Shown here in pieces: positions 63,865 through 64,000 of a stretch of DNA of 64,000 nucleotides. The position numbers and the translations under genes were made by a program. The stretch spans positions 1,736,001 through 1,800,000 of the forward strand of contig OZ244879.1 of NCBI GenBank assembly GCA_965221295.1, written 5' to 3'. The stretch comes from Bin87 sp965221295. GTDB lineage: Bacteria; Chloroflexota; Dehalococcoidia; Lucifugimonadales; UBA3495. Below the pieces are notes generated by a model. The model worked only from the letters and a program-made list of their open reading frames with translations, was not told the origin of the DNA and made no database searches. Every line of letters begins with the position of its first letter. Positions within the stretch are counted from its first letter, which is position 1.

Positions 63865-64000
63865 CTAATGGCCCGATTCCAAGTCCAGCTCATCGAAGAG
63901 ATCGACGAAAGATGGTCCGATTTTCACCGCGTCCTTGGCGGTCAGCTTGATGTGTACCCACCTTTGACCACCATTCCAATCAGGCAAGCCTGCCGCGCAG
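63865..64000 (-). CDS. 3' end of a gene running in from beyond the right edge
   Basis: A minus-strand frame is open from the window edge to the TAG at 63865-63867. It encodes about 44 residues, with WNGGQRWVHIKLTAKDAVKI and then PSFVDLFDELDLESGH at the C-terminus. The composition is that of a soluble protein. The 47-nt gap to the next gene on the same strand suggests an operon. The family cannot be told from this fragment. Confidence 0.6.
   Translation of the reverse strand, partial: CAAGLPDWNGGQRWVHIKLTAKDAVKIGPSFVDLFDELDLESGH

Overview
The window is a GC-rich bacterial chromosome segment. It is dominated by an array of very large, modular, exported proteins interleaved with ordinary metabolic genes. 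A luciferase-like monooxygenase, an Ldh_2-type dehydrogenase with TauE/SafE exporters, HAD, YdeI and NHL proteins, together with giant GLUG/LRR surface proteins, fit a free-living or host-associated Chloroflexota lineage (SAR202/Dehalococcoidia-like). That assignment is inference; there is no rRNA or phylogenetic marker in the window.

Layout. 1-3215 (-): GLUG-repeat protein cut by the left edge. 3459-6359 (-): large adenine-specific DNA methyltransferase. 6700-11394: LLM flavin monooxygenase, a small overlapping gene pair with a 3' frameshift, YdeI/OmdA protein, type II HAD hydrolase and NHL protein, followed by tRNA-Gly(CCC). 11949-39703: four giant exported proteins (GLUG; LRR+GLUG; LRR+GLUG; GLUG) with a lipoprotein gene between the second and third. 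40219-42054: lipoprotein ending in a truncated GLUG unit. 42072-44911 (-): Ldh_2 dehydrogenase plus two TauE/SafE exporters. 45217-45581 (-): three tiny tightly packed ORFs. 45875-49519: GLUG protein with a recent internal duplication. 49601-51298 (-): defence-like remnant (DUF433, NDT/TIR-like protein, broken type I R-M locus). 51500-53263 (-): NCS2 permease with an extra C-terminal domain. 53804-60775: GLUG protein carrying cadherin-like domains. 61599-64000 (-): aminotransferase relic, RCC1-like propeller protein, membrane protein and the 3' end of another gene.

The main observation is that the seven large exported proteins are one paralogous system. Six share a nearly identical signal peptide ending A-x-A-Q, a GGAGC-type ribosome-binding site, and the same promoter: TTGCNN, exactly 17 bp, TANTAT, then CC, about 55-60 nt before the start codon. 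A looser version precedes the seventh. Their bodies are built from a ~350-residue unit. The unit starts with a DxDxDGLIEV calcium-type motif and carries a dockerin-like DLNGDG motif, then GLUG beta-repeats, then YWDTxTSG and GKTTAEL segments. It closes with a canonical EF-hand loop (DxNGDGxATxxEF). Most chains end in one or two copies of an uncharacterised ~120-residue two-cysteine module (YRIA...C...W...CVDV). Some units are near-identical tandem copies, one C-terminal module lies relic-like behind stop codons, and one lipoprotein holds a collapsed unit. The array therefore looks as if it is being actively recombined. A calcium-dependent, co-regulated, recombining surface-adhesin repertoire is the best candidate for an undescribed system here.
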